Part shown: piece by piece, positions 11,947-23,954 of the stretch
Layout: every line of letters begins with the position of its first letter
Numbering within the stretch: position 1 is the stretch's first letter
Notes under the pieces: generated by a model
Told to the model about the DNA's origin: nothing
The model's input: the letters and a program-made list of their open reading frames with translations, nothing else
Database searches by the model: none
Assembly (NCBI RefSeq): GCF_050003625.1
Contig: NC_134400.1
Coordinates: forward strand, 57,354,066-57,418,065
Source: Haematobia irritans
Taxonomy: Eukaryota > Arthropoda > Insecta > Diptera > Muscidae
Length of the DNA stretch: 64,000 bases
Direction of reading: 5' to 3'
Position numbers and translations under genes: made by a program

Positions 11947-12255
11947 ACAAGTATATACGGCCTTAAGTTCGGTCATGCCGAAGCTTATGTACCTTGCCGA
12001 TGTCAGGGTATCTTAAAACTTCCTAACCCCGTCTTATAAATTGTAAGTTAGTCCATACGTGAGATACGTAAGTTCGACCAGGCCGAAGCTTATGTACCCT
12101 CCATCATGGATTGCGTAGAAACTTCATCTAAACACTGCCATCCACAATCGAATTACTTAAGTTGCGGTAACGCTTGCCGATGGCAAGGTATCTTAAAACC
12201 TCCTAACACCATCTTCTAAATTGTATGTAAGTCCATACGTGGTATACATTAAATC
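11947..12255 (+). mobile_element. Train of family A end fragments
   Basis: Two incomplete copies of the A terminus follow each other: aacaagtatatacggcc at 11947 and 'gtaagttcgaccaggccg' at about 12066. Each carries the GGCC hairpin and the 'gtaccctccatcatggattgcgtagaaac' segment. They precede a longer A copy that starts at 12256. Confidence 0.7.
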
Positions 12256-14397
12256 AAACAAGTATATAAGGCAGCAAGTTCGGCCAGGCCGAATCTTATG
12301 TACCCACCACCATGGATTGCGTAGAAACTTCTACGAAAGACTATCATCCACAATCGAATTACTTGGGTTGTGGTATCTTAAAACTTCTTAACATCGTTTT
12401 CTAAATTGTGATTTAGTCCATACATGGTATATATTAGACAAAAAAGTTATGTATAGTTAAGTCTACAAATAATTACGAATCGATATGGACTTTTTGTACG
12501 TAGAGAGCCAGAATTGAAATATGGGGGTCGCTTATATGGGGGCTATATACAATTATGAACTTGATATGGACCAATTTTTGTGTGATTGGGGATCGATTTA
12601 TCTGAGGGCTATATATAACTATAGACCGATATGGACCTAGTTAGGCATGGTTGTTAACGACTATATACTAGCACAATGTACCAAATTTCAACTCACTCGG
12701 ATTAAATTTGCTCCTCCAAGAGGTTCCAAAACCAAATCTCGGGATCGGTTTATATGGGGCTATGCACGATTATGGACTGATATGGACCACTTTTGGCATG
12801 GTTGTTAAATATCATATACTACCACCACGTACCAAATTTCATGCAGATCGGATGAATTTTGCTTCTACAAAAGGCACCGGAGGTCAAATCTGGGGATCGG
12901 TTTATATGGGAGCTATATATAATTATGGACTGATATGAACCAATTCCTGCATGGTTGTTGGATACCATATACCAACATCACGTACCAAATTCCAACCGAA
13001 TGGGAACAATTTTGCCCTTCCAAGGGGCTCTGGGGGTCAAATCTGGGGATCGGTTTCCATGGGGCCTATATATAATTATGGACCGATATCGACCAATGTT
13101 TGCATGGGAGTTTGAGGCCATATATTAACACCACGTACCAAATTTCAACTGAATCAGATGAATTTTGGTCTTCCAAGGGGTTCCGGAGGTCAAATCTGGT
13201 GATCGGTTTATATGGGGGCTATATAATTATGAACCGATGTGGACCAATTTTTGCATGGTTGTTAGAGACCATATACTTACATCACGTACCAAATTTCAGC
13301 CGGATCGGATGAAATATGATTCTCTTAGAGGCCTCGCAAGCCAAATCGGAGGATCGGTTTATATGGGGGCTATATATAATTATGGACCGATGTGGACCAA
13401 TTTTTGTATGGTTGTTAGAGACCATATACCAACACCATGTACCAAATTTCAGCCGAATCGGATGAAATTTGCTTCTCTTAGAGGCCTCGCAAGCCAAATC
13501 GGGGGATCGGTTTATATGGGGGCTATATATAATTATAGACCGATGTGGACCAATTTTTGCATGGTTGTTAGAGACCATATACTAACACCATGTACCAAAT
13601 TTCAGCCGGATCGGATGAAATTTGCTTCTCTTAGAGGCCTCGCAAGCAAAATCGGGGGATCGGTTTATATGGGGGCAATATATCATAATGGACCGATGTG
13701 GACCAATTTTTGCACGGTTGTTAGAGACCATATACTGACACCATGTACCAAATTTCAGCCGGATCGGATGAAATTTGCTTCTCTTAGGGGCCTCGCAAAC
13801 CAAATCGGGGGATCGGTTTATATGGGGGCTATATATAATTATGGACCGATGTGGACCAATTTTTGCGTGGTTGTTAGAGACCATATACCAACATCATGTA
13901 CAAAATTTCAGCCGGATCGGATGAAATTTACTTCTCTTTGAGGCTCCGCAAGCCAAATCTGGGGATCGGTTTATATGGGGGCTATATATAATTATGGACC
14001 GATGTGGACCAATTTTTGCATGATTGTTAGAGACCATATACCAACACCATGTACCAAATTTCAGCCGGATGGGATGAAATTTGCTTCTCTTAGAGGCCTC
14101 GCAAGTCAAATTTTGGGGTCCGTTTATATGGGGGCTATACGTAAAAGTGGACCGATATGGCCCATTTGCAATACCATCTGACCTACATCAATAACAACTA
14201 CTTGTGCCAAGTTTCAAGTCGATAGCTTGTTTCGTTCGTGATTTCAACAGACGGACGGACGGACATGCTCAGATCGACTCAGAATTTCACCACGACCCAG
14301 AATATATATACTTTATGGGGTCTTAGATCAATATTTCGATGTGTTACAAACGGAATGACAAAGTTAATATACCCCCCATCCTATGGTGGTGGGTATA
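12256..14397 (+). mobile_element. Family A element (A3)
   Basis: It starts aacaagtatataagg, then the GGCC hairpin, the 'atggattgcgtagaaac' segment and about eleven 153-bp units (12540-14130). 'ttcaacagacggacggacgg' and the core follow, and it closes with the hairpin ending gggtata at 14397. The 28-bp array is absent. Long open frames on both strands (for example 13165-13941 plus, 13582-13884 minus) are array products. Confidence 0.8.
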
Positions 14398-16228
14398 AAA
14401 AGATCGATCCAATACGTATATAATTCAGTTTGACAAAGTAGACATAAAATTTTGACAACATTTTCTACAGAAATAAAATTTTGACAAAATTTTCTATAGA
14501 AATAAAATCTTGGTAGATTATTTTTGGCTCGAGTGGCAACCATGATTATGAACCGAATAAAATTTGAACAAAATTTTCGATAGAAATAAAATTTTGACAA
14601 TGATGAAAAATTTATTATGAACCGAATAAAATTTTAACAAAATTTTCTCTAGAAACAAAATTTAGACAAAATTTTCTATAGAAATAAAATTTTGACAAAA
14701 TTTTCTATAGAAATAAAATTTTGGTAGACTATTTTTGGCTCTAGTGGCAACCATGATTATGAACCGATATGGACCAATTTTTGTGTGATTGGACCAATTT
14801 TGGTATGGTTGTTAGCGACCATATACTAACACCACGTTCCTAATTTGAACCGGATCGGATGAATTTTAGCTCCTCAAAGAGGCTCCGGAGGTCACATCTG
14901 GAGAACGTTTTATATGGGGGCTATATATAATTATGGACCGATATGGACCAATTCTGGCACGCTTGTTAAAGATCATATACTAACACCATGTTCCAAATTA
15001 CAACCGGATTGGATGAAATTTGCTTCTCTTGGAGACTTCGCAAGCCAAATCTGGGGATCGGTTTATATCGGGGCTATATATAATTATGAATCGATGTGGA
15101 CCAATTTTTGCATTGTTGTTAGAGACCATATACCAATATCATGTACCAAATTTCAGGCGGATCGGATGCCATTTGCTTCTCTTTGAGGCTTCGCAAGCCA
15201 AATCTGGGGATCGGTTTATATGGGGTCTATATATAATTATGGACCGATGTGGACCAATTTTTGCACGGTAGTTAGAGACCATATACCAACACCATGTACC
15301 AAATCTCAGCCGGATCGGATGCCATTTGCTTCTCTTTGAGGCTCCGGAACCCAAATCTGGGGATCGGTTTATATGGGCGCTATATATAATTATGGACCGA
15401 TGTGGACCAATTTTTGCACGGTTGTTAGAGACCATATACCAACACCATGTACCAAATCTCAGCCGGATCGGATGCCATTTGCTTCTCTTTGAGGCTTCGC
15501 AAGCCAAATCTGGAGATCGGTTTATATGGGGTCTATATATAATTATGGACCGATGTGGACCAATTTTTGCATGGTTGTTGGAGACCATATACCAACACCA
15601 TGTACCAAATTTCAGCCGGATCGGATGAAATATGCTTCTCTTAGAGGCTCCACAAGCCAAATCTGGGGATCGGTTTATATGGGGGCTATATATAATTAAG
15701 GACCGATATGGACCAATTTTTGCATGGTTGTTATAGACCATATACTAACAGCATGTACCAAATTTCAGCCGGATCGGATGAAATTTGCTTCTCTTTTAGG
15801 CTCCGCAAGCCAAATCTGGGGATCGGTTTATATGGGGGCTATATATAATTATGGACCCATGTGTACCAATTTTTGCATGGTTGTTAGAAACCATATACCA
15901 ACACCATGTACCAAATTTCAGCCGGATCGGATGAAATATGCTTTTGTTAGAGGCTCCACAAGCCAAATGTGAGGGTCCCTTTATATGGGGGCTTTACGTA
16001 AAAGTGGACCGATATGGCCCTTTTTCAATACCGTCCGACCTACACGCTAACTTCGTTCGGAAGTTAGCGCGATTTCAACAGACGGACGGACGGACATGCT
16101 TAGATCGACTCAGAATTTCACCACGACCCAGAATATATATACTTTATGGGGTCTTAGAGCATTATTTCGATGTGTTACAAACGGAATGACAAAGTTAATA
16201 TACCCCCATCCTATGATGGAGGGTATAA
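14398..16228 (+). mobile_element. Family A element (A4), missing its GGCC end
   Basis: It begins at 'agatcgatccaatacgtata', passes through a 28-bp CTATAG array (14430-14735) and about eight 153-bp units (14770-15980). The GACG tract (16079-16096) and the terminal hairpin (16198-16228) follow. It directly follows A3, so the pair forms a head-to-tail train. Confidence 0.75.
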
Positions 16229-16680
16229 AAAGGCCGATTAATTACACTTTGACAAAATTTTCTATAGAAATAAAATTTTAACAAAATTTTCTATAGAAAT
16301 AAAATTGTAACAAACTTTTCTATAGAAGTAAAATTTTGACAAAAGTTCTATAGAAATAAAATTTTGACAAAATTTTCTATAGTAATAAAATTTTGACAAA
16401 ATTTTCTATAGTAATAAAATTTTGACAAAATTTTCTATAGATATAAAATTTTGACATAATATTCTATGGAAATACAATTTTGACTAAATTTTCTATAAAT
16501 ATAAAATTTTGACATAATATTCTATAGAAATACAATTTTGACAAAATTTTCTATAAAAATAAAATTTTGATAAAATTTTCTATAGAAATAAAATTTTGGC
16601 AAAATTTTCTATAGAATTAAAATTTTTACAAAATTTTCTATAAATATAAAATTTGACAAAATTTTCTATATATTATTTTT
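16229..16680 (+). repeat. 28-bp CTATAG array, isolated
   Basis: About fifteen diverged units of the form ttttctatagaaataaaattttgacaaaa follow the A4 end and the linker 'aggccgattaatta'. No 153-bp array follows, so this is an A fragment cut off at 16680. Confidence 0.8.
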
Positions 16681-17376
16681 ACCAATTAAATAATATATGC
16701 ATTCTATATATTATTTTTACCAACAAAAATTCGAATATTCGATTTTTCATAATCGAATTTCAGCGAAATAAAGATTCTACAAAATATTCGATTTTATGAA
16801 ATCCATTTGCCTTTTTGTGAGAGTTATCAACAATAGTTGGTAAGAAATGCCAAAAATTAGTGTTCCAGTCAAACATGTTAATTTTTTTATTTTGGTTAAT
16901 ATATTTTTAAAATGTTCAATATACAATTTTTAACATGTACGAATCATTTATGATCAAATAATTACACGTATAAATTCAAGAAAATTGAAGACACAATGGA
17001 TTCATGTCCACCAATGTGATATTTTTATTCTTATTGGAAATAGAAGTCTATAAATAAAAATTAAGAAATATGTGCTCGTTGCCTTACGTCTTGGTACATT
17101 TCAATTTAATTGAAACCAATGAATAAAACATTAAAATTGATTTTTGATAGTCAAAATTAAAAAATAGTTCAAAATCTAAAATCGATTTTTAATTGCAAAA
17201 CTAAAAATCAATTGAAAATCTAAAATTTGCGATTATTTTTATGTTAATAATCGATTTCGACTTTTTTAGATTTTCATGCCAAAATTCGAATAATCGATTT
17301 TTGATTTATAGATCTCTATCTTGTCCGTCCAATTCGGAGCCATTGGGTGTAGAAATCTTTGTAACGTTTGTTCATA
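16681..17376. other. AT-rich region without recognised features
   Basis: The stretch is low in GC, with repeated TCGATTTT/AAAATCGA words (16730-16800, 17150-17310). These look like a decayed short inverted-repeat cluster. Open frames here are short and unconvincing. Confidence 0.4.
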
Positions 17377-18167
17377 CACTCTTAGAAAAATATGTTTTTC
17401 ATATGTTCCGATATAAACAAAATGTGTTTCGGGCACAATTTTTAAGCACACTTTATTTAAGTGCAAACATGTAATGTTCCTAAACTAACACTAAATGTTT
17501 GGGACATCTATGTTAATATGTTAGAATATATTATGTTTGGGGCATGAATGTTTCATAAAAATCATATGTGTGAATGCCAACATATATGAATTTACAAATT
17601 TCGACTAAACATACATATGTTGTGATATTTTATTCAAAGCGACAGAGAGAGAGAGTATAGAGAAAGAAATAGAGATGGAAACCGGGAGAGTTGACGAAAG
17701 ATATCAACATAACACACCGAAAGAATCAAAAGAGAACAATTTCTGTGAAACCGCTTGCATGTTGTTTCGGAAAACTGTTTTATGATAAGGCCAAAAATTT
17801 GATATGCTTAAGTCTAAATATTATTTAATTTGAATAAAGAGAATGGACATTCCGAACCAAGAGAATAGACATTTGAAAAACAAACAGCATACGTTTTCGC
17901 CTTGAGAGCAGCATTTTATGTATGTGTGGACATGTGTTTTGTTTATCATTTTGGCATTATGGGCACAATTTTTTTCTTGGTTCGTTAAAAGGAATCAGTG
18001 GTCTTCATAAAAATAACAAAAAGGGCACTATACTCTTTTTAGAGTTGGGGCAGTAAAATGAAATAAGGAGGAAATAGTGAAAAATTACGCAGTAAAATGT
18101 ATAAAAACAAAGTTTAGTTCCTCTTTATTAATAAGTAGTCCACGAGGAGTTGACGGACACCTTCAAA

Positions 18168-18175
18168 TATAAAAG
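18168..18175 (+). promoter_or_regulatory. TATA box inside family D
   Basis: TATAAAAG is followed about 20-30 bases on by 'attaagttcgagttttgcag', which could hold a start site. The same block is kept in D3, where CTTTTATA lies at 44572-44579. No open frame follows in either copy. Confidence 0.45.
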
Positions 18176-18605
18176 CGGGCATTAAGTTCGAGTTTTGCAG
18201 CTAAAACAATTTAAAAAGTTTATTTTCTTTAAAATGAATTATTAAAGAAAAATAAAAGGAATTTAAAGCGATGGTATTAAATGCTAGTAAAAAACTGTTC
18301 ACGCCTAAATAAATTTATGTTTATATTATAAAATTATTTATGTATGTTTATACTCGACTCCACGTTTTTCTTTTGTTAGAGTTTTTGAATTCCTTCCAAA
18401 TTTTAAAGTTTTGTAACAAAAACAGTTTTTTGTTACAAAATTGTTATTTTTGCAATAAAAAAATAATATTTTAGCCAATTTCGTTTATATCAAGCACTGT
18501 TACTGACTATAAATCTTTAATAACCCACATTTCGAAGTTTCATAATAAAAATTTAATATAGTATAAATAGAAATGTGTAAATTAAAAAAAAAAAAACAAA
18601 AAAAA

Positions 18606-18680
18606 TGTTCGGTCGGACCAGGGATTGAACCCACGACCCTTTGCATGCAAGGCAGACATGGTAACCACTGCTCCACGTGG
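18606..18680 (-). repeat. tRNA-derived (SINE-like) sequence
   Basis: On the minus strand it has an A-box-like word (TGGAGCAGTGG) and, about 35 bases on, a B-box-like word (GGTTCAATCCC). A GCATGC-containing loop lies between them. The acceptor and anticodon arms do not fold as a clean tRNA, so I call it tRNA-derived rather than a tRNA gene. A truncated copy lies at 43618-43673. Confidence 0.55.
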
Positions 18681-18796
18681 CAAACAAATGTATGTTTCTG
18701 TTAAATAATGTTATGTTTGCAGGGGCTCGTGGGCGCTGCAAACTATGCCATATAAATGTAACTTATAACGATAATTATCTGCTGGTGACCATAACA

Positions 18797-18875
18797 GCTA
18801 CGTAGCCCAGTGGATAGTGTGTTGGTTTACAAACAGTATGGTCCTCGGTTCGATTCTCCGTGCAGGCGAAAGGTA
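18797..18875 (+). repeat. Second tRNA-derived sequence, opposite orientation
   Basis: TAGCCCAGTGG (A-box-like) and GGTTCGATTCTCC (B-box-like) stand 46 bases apart, followed by an A/T-rich tail. The acceptor stem does not pair well. It differs from the 18606 sequence, so a different tRNA ancestor is likely. Confidence 0.5.
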
Positions 18876-19177
18876 AAATTTAAAAAATTTATAAAAGTGA
18901 ATAATTTCTTCAACATTATTTGTATTACAGAAAAAGGTGCCAAGAACTAAAAATTTCGTGGAAGTGAAAATTACGAGTATGTTAGGCAATGAGTACAATC
19001 GTCTTTGGGAAAAATTCTTCCAAGCACATAATATTTTTGGGCTCAAAATGCTTTCAAACATATAATATGTTCACATAAAACAAACATATTAATGTTTCGG
19101 CAGTATCCAATAATATATGTGCTTCCTGCAAAATATGTTTGGAACATATGTTAAAGAAGCGATTTTTTTTGAGGGTG

Positions 19178-19678
19178 TAGGGGTCTTTGTGCTCAACTAT
19201 ATAAAGTATTTTTTTTTTAAACTTCTTCATTTCCGTTTTTTCCCCCGTTTTGAAGTGGGTAAATAGTAGATATTATTTGGAAAAATACAAATAAAATATA
19301 TTAAATATTTTTTGTTTCAAATTAGTAAGTAAATTTCTCGATTTTCTTTAGAAGTCGTTCAAAATCAATAACAAAAAAAAATAAAGGAAATTGATAAAAC
19401 AACCAGCAGAATAACAACACCCTTCATTCGACTTCATATTGGAATAGTTAATTACCATGTAGCATTCAGTGATGCTAACCTTTGGGGGAAATTGTCTTAT
19501 AATCTTTTATTTGTAGGCATTGAAATCCTAAAACGAGAAATCGTTTTGGCAGTAACTGGAAGGTGGAAACAGCAAAACATCTTTCTATATTTGGGAAAAG
19601 GTAATATTACTTCGAAATTTATTTATTTTATAATAACTTATTTCAATTCTGGTATAAATAAACATAACTAATATATTA
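19178..19678. other. AT-rich spacer
   Basis: No gene is recognised. The stretch from 19180 to 19677 lies between D1 and the next A element and shows only short A/T runs. Confidence 0.35.
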
Positions 19679-19854
19679 ACAAGTATATACGGCCGTAAGT
19701 TCGGCCGGGCCGAATCTTATATACCCTCCACCATGGATTGCGTAGAAACTTCTACGAAAGACTGTCATCCACAATCGAATTACTTCGGTTTTGGGATCTT
19801 AAAACTTTTTAACATCGTTTTCTAAATTGTGAGTTAGTCCATACGTGGTATATA

Positions 19855-20787
19855 AAGGGTGATTCTTTTGAGGTTAGTATTTTCATGCATTAGTATTTGA
19901 CAGATCACGTGGGATTTCAGACATGGTGTCAAAGAGAAAGATGCTCAGTATGCTTTGACATTTCATCATGAATAGACTTACTAACGAGCCACAACGTCGA
20001 ATTTTCAGTGAATGGGCCCTAGAAAAGTTGGCAGAAAATCCGCTTTTTTATCGACAAATTTTGTTCAGCGATGAGGCTCATTTCTGGTTGAATGGCTACG
20101 TAAATAAGCAAAATTGCCGCATTTGGAGTGAAGAGCAACCAGAAGCCGTTCAAGAACTGCCCATGCATCCCGAAAAATGCACTGTTTGGTGTGGTTTGTA
20201 CGCTGGTGGAATCATTGGACCGTATTTTTTCAAAGATGCTGTTGGACGCAACGTTACGGTGAATGGCGATCGCTATCGTTCGATGCTAACAAACTTTTTG
20301 TTGCCAAAAATGGAAGAACTGAACTTGGTTGACATGTGGTTTCAACAAGATGGCGCTACATGCCACACAGCTCGCGATTCTATGGCCATTTTGAGGGAAA
20401 ACTTCGGAGAACAATTCATCTCAAGAAATGGACCGGTAAGTTGGCCACCAAGATCATGCGATTTGACGCCTTTAGACTATTTTTTGTGGGGCTACGTCAA
20501 GTCTAAAGTCTACAGAAATAAGCCAGCAACTATTCCAGCTTTGGAAGACAACATTTCCGAAGAAATTCGGGCTATTCCGGCCGAAATGCTCGAAAAAGTT
20601 GCCCAAAATTGGACTTTCCGAATGGACCACCTAAGACGCAGCCGCGGTCAACATTTAAATGAAATTATCTTCAAAAAGTAAATGTCATGGACCAATCTAA
20701 CGTTTCAAATAAAGAACCGATGAGATTTTGCAAATTTTATGCGTTTTTAAAAAAAAAAAGTTATCAAGCTCTTAACAAATCACCCTT
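19855..20787 (+). mobile_element. 933-bp deletion derivative of a Tc1/mariner-superfamily transposon
   Basis: The ends AAGGGTGATT...AATCACCCTT are inverted repeats and the flanks show the TA duplication (19853-19854 and 20788-20789). Removing the element rejoins 'gtggtata' and 'ttagac', as in the uninserted A sequence at about 12425-12443. A second copy of the same length lies at 34146-35078. Confidence 0.9.
19968..20681 (+). CDS. Transposase lacking its DNA-binding domain
   Basis: An open frame of 237 codons begins with an ATG right after 'ttgacatttcatc'. The first seven residues (MNRLTNE) are what I recall as the normal start of this insect transposase group. They are joined directly to PQRRIFSEWALEKL, which normally lies just before the catalytic domain. 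The helix-turn-helix region of roughly 120 residues is therefore missing in frame. The catalytic core is intact: Asp in SDEAHFW, Asp in QQDGATCHT, and a third Asp in DLTPLDYFLWG. I count 41 residues between the last two (DD41D-like, as in rosa-type mariner relatives; assignment from memory). The C-terminus is RGQHLNEIIFKK and an AATAAA lies at 20708. The product could not bind the transposon ends by the usual domain, so this is probably a non-autonomous passenger. No stop or frameshift interrupts it. Confidence 0.85.
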   Translation: MNRLTNEPQRRIFSEWALEKLAENPLFYRQILFSDEAHFWLNGYVNKQNCRIWSEEQPEAVQELPMHPEKCTVWCGLYAGGIIGPYFFKDAVGRNVTVNGDRYRSMLTNFLLPKMEELNLVDMWFQQDGATCHTARDSMAILRENFGEQFISRNGPVSWPPRSCDLTPLDYFLWGYVKSKVYRNKPATIPALEDNISEEIRAIPAEMLEKVAQNWTFRMDHLRRSRGQHLNEIIFKK

Positions 20788-21956
20788 TATTAGACAAAAC
20801 AGTTATGTATAGGTAAGTCTAAAAATTATAATTACAAATCGATATGGACTTTTTGCACGATACGTAGAGAGCCAGAATTGAAATATGGGGGTCGCTTATA
20901 TGGGGGCTATATACAATTATGAACTTGATATGGACCAATTTTTGTGTGATTGGGGATCGATTTATCTGAGGGCTATATATAACTACAGACCGATATGGAC
21001 ATAGTTAGGCATGGTTGTTAACGGCCATACACTAGCACAATGTACCAAATTTCAACTGACTCGGATGAAATTTTCTCCTCCAAGAGACTCCAAAACCAAA
21101 TCTCGGGATCGGTTTATATGTGTGCTATATATGATTATGGACTGATATGGACCACTTTTGGCATGGTTGTTAAATATCATATACTACCACCACGTACCAA
21201 ATTTCAACCAGATCGGATGAATTTTGCTTTTCCAAAAGGCACCGGAGGTCAAATCTGGGGATTGGTTTATATGGGGGCTATATATGATTATGGGCTGATA
21301 TGAACCAATTCCTACATGGTTGTTGGATACCATATACTAACATCACGTACCAAATTTCAACCGAATCGGATGAATTTTGCTCTTCCAAGGGGCTCCGGAG
21401 GCCAAATCTGGGGATCGGTTTATATGGGCCTATGTATAATTATGGACCTATTTCGACCAATTTTTGCATGGGTGTTTGAGGCCATATATTAGCACCACGT
21501 ACCAAATTTCAACTGAATCAGATGAATTTTGGTATTCCAAGAGGCTCCGGAGGTCAAATCTGGTGATCGGTTTATATGGGGGCTATATACAATTATGTAC
21601 CGTCCGTTCATTTGGGGGTCCGTTTATTTGGGGGTCCGTTTATATGGGGGCTATACGTAAAAGTGGACCGATATTGCTCGTTTGCAATACCATCCGACCT
21701 ACATCGATAGTAACTACTTGTACCAAGTTTCAAGTCGATAGATTGTTTCGTTCGGAAGTTAGCGTGATTTCAACAGACGGACGGACATGCTCAGATCGAC
21801 TCAGAATTTCACCACGACCCAGAATATATATACTTTATGGCGTCTTAGAGCAATATTTCGATGTGCTACAAACGGAAAGACAAAGTTAATATACCCCACA
21901 TCCTATGGTGGAGGGTATAATAATATGCCCCCCATTCTATGGTGGAGGGTATAAAA

Positions 21957-22309
21957 ATGATTGATATTTGTTACGTTTCCAATTAAAATATTAATTGATT
22001 CAATCAGTTTGTTAATCAATTCGGAAATAATTTTCAATTACAAACGTGATTGGAAATTTTTCCGTTCCCAATTAAACATGTGATTGATTCAATCACCTAT
22101 GTGATTGAAATTGAATAATTTTAAGAGCGAAAAGAGAACAAGAGAATGTGTATTTATGATGGAGATCAGTCTGTGGAAGTGACTCGTAGCGAACGGTTGG
22201 GTTTTTGTTTTTCGCGTAAATTGAAAAACGTGACATTCAGTCTGCTGCGTTCGAAATGTGTGCATAAATATTTTGAATACAATAACAAGTCAAACGAAAG
22301 GGTAAAAAA
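21957..22309. other. Region without recognised features
   Basis: An AT-rich part (21957-22130) has several AATTGA/TCAATT words forming weak inverted repeats. A more mixed part (22140-22300) follows, with a 113-codon frame I do not recognise and would not call a gene. Confidence 0.35.
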
Positions 22310-23937
22310 AACAAGTATATACGGCCGTAAGTTCGGCCAGGCCGAAGCTTATGTACCCTCCACCATGGATTGCGTAGAAACTTCTACCGAAGACTGTCAT
22401 CCACAATCGAATTACTTGGGTTGCGGTAACACTTGCCGATGGCAAGGTATCTTAAAACTTCCTAACACCGTAATATATACCACATAGTCCATACGTGGAA
22501 TATATTAAACTAAAAAAGGCCGATTAAATACGTATATAATTAAGTTGAAAGTTTCTATAGAAATAAAATTTTGACAAAATAAAATTTTGACATTTTCTAT
22601 AGAAGTAAAATTTGGAAAAAAAATCTATAGAAAAAAAATTTGGAAAAAATTTTCTATAGAAATAAAATTTTGGCAAAATTTTCTATAGAAATAAAATTTG
22701 GAAAAAATTTTCTATAGAAATAAAATTTTGACAAAATTTTCTATAGAAATAAATTTTTGATAATGTTTTCTATAAAAATAAAATTTTGGTAGATTATTTT
22801 GGCTCGAGTGGCAACCATGATTATGAACCGATATCATATGCTGACACCATGTACCAAATTTCAACCGGATCCGATGAAATTTGCTTCTCTTAGAGGCTCC
22901 GCAAGCCAAATCTGGGGATCGATTTATATGGGGGCTATATATAATTACGGACCGATATGGACCAATTCCTGCATGGTTGTTGGATACCATTTACTAACAC
23001 CACGTACCAAATTTAAACAGGATCGGATGAATTTTGCTCCTCTAAGAGGCTCCGGAGGTCAAATCTGGGCATCGGCTTATATGGGGGCTATATATAATTA
23101 TGGACCGATATGGACGAATTTTGGCATGGTTGTTAGAGACAATATACTAACACCATGTACCAAATTTCAATCGGATCGGATGACTTTTGCTCCTCTAAGA
23201 GGCTCCGGAGTTCAAATCTGGGGATCGGTTTATATGGGGGCTATAAATAATTATGGGCCGATGTGGACCAATTTTTGCATGGTCATTAGAGAACATATAC
23301 CAACATCGTGTACCAAATTTCAGCCGGATCGGATGAAATTTGCTTCTCTTAGAGGCTCCCCAAGCCAAATCGGAGGATCGGTTTATATGGAGGCTATATA
23401 CAATTATGGACCGATATGGACCAATTTCTGCATGGTAGTTAGAGACAATATACTAACACCATGTACCAAATTTCAGTCGGATCGGATGAAATTTGGTTTC
23501 CTTAGAGGCTCCGCAAGCCAAATCGGGGGATCGGTTTATATGGGGGCTATATACAATTATGGACCGATATGAACCAATTTCTGCATGGTTATTAGAGACC
23601 ATATACTAACACCAAGGACCAAATTTCAGCCGGATCTGATGAAATTTGCTTCTCTTAGAGCAATCGCAAGACAAATTTGGGGGTCCGTTTATATGGGGGC
23701 TATACGTAAAAGTGGACCGATATGGCCCATTTGCAATACCATCCGACCTACATCAATAACAACTACTTGTGCCAAGTTTCAAGTCAACAGACGGACGGAC
23801 GGACATGCTCAGATCGACTCAGAATTTCACCACGACCCAGAATATATATACTTTATGGGGTCTTAGAGCAATATTTCGATGTGTTACAAACGGAATGACA
23901 AAGTTAATATACCCCCATCCTATGGTGGAGGGTATAA
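22310..23937 (+). mobile_element. Family A element (A6), complete outline
   Basis: aacaagtatatacggccg start; GGCC hairpin; 'atggattgcgtagaaac'; 'ttgccgatggcaagg'; linker; 28-bp CTATAG array (22545-22790); about six 153-bp units (22820-23680); 'ccgacctacatcaataac'; short GACG tract (23786-23800); core; terminal hairpin ending ggagggtata at 23937. Confidence 0.8.
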
Positions 23938-23954
23938 AAATAAAGTGTGCAACA

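Larger units (their letters stand above)
17377..19177 (+). mobile_element. Family D element (D1), 1.8 kb, TA-flanked
   Basis: It starts cactcttagaaaaatatg and ends tttgagggtg, with TA on both sides (17375-17376, 19178-19179). The two ends are imperfect inverted repeats. The element shares its sequence with D2 (25716-26517) and D3 (44161-45357, reversed). It contains a GA-rich stretch (17641-17660), a TATA box (18168) and two tRNA-derived stretches. No transposase is visible. TA duplication suggests Tc1/mariner-type mobilisation; this is inference. Confidence 0.7.
19679..21952 (+). mobile_element. Family A element (A5) carrying a transposon insertion
   Basis: It starts at aacaagtatatacggccg, then 'gtccatacgtggtata', where the 933-bp transposon (19855-20787) is inserted at a TA. 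It continues 'ttagacaaaacagttatg' and about five 153-bp units (20890-21600). A disturbed region follows in which 'gtccgtttatttggggg' is repeated, then the core. Two consecutive terminal hairpins (about 21890-21918 and 21922-21952) close it. Confidence 0.75.

Noticed and set aside
18606..18680. Functional tRNA gene
   Set aside because: The box-like words are there but the acceptor and anticodon stems do not pair properly, and a truncated copy lies at 43618, so it is a dispersed tRNA-derived repeat.
22146..22487. 113-codon open frame as a gene
   Set aside because: Its second half is the terminal segment of a family A element (TSIYGRKFGQAEAYVPSTMD is array-end translation).
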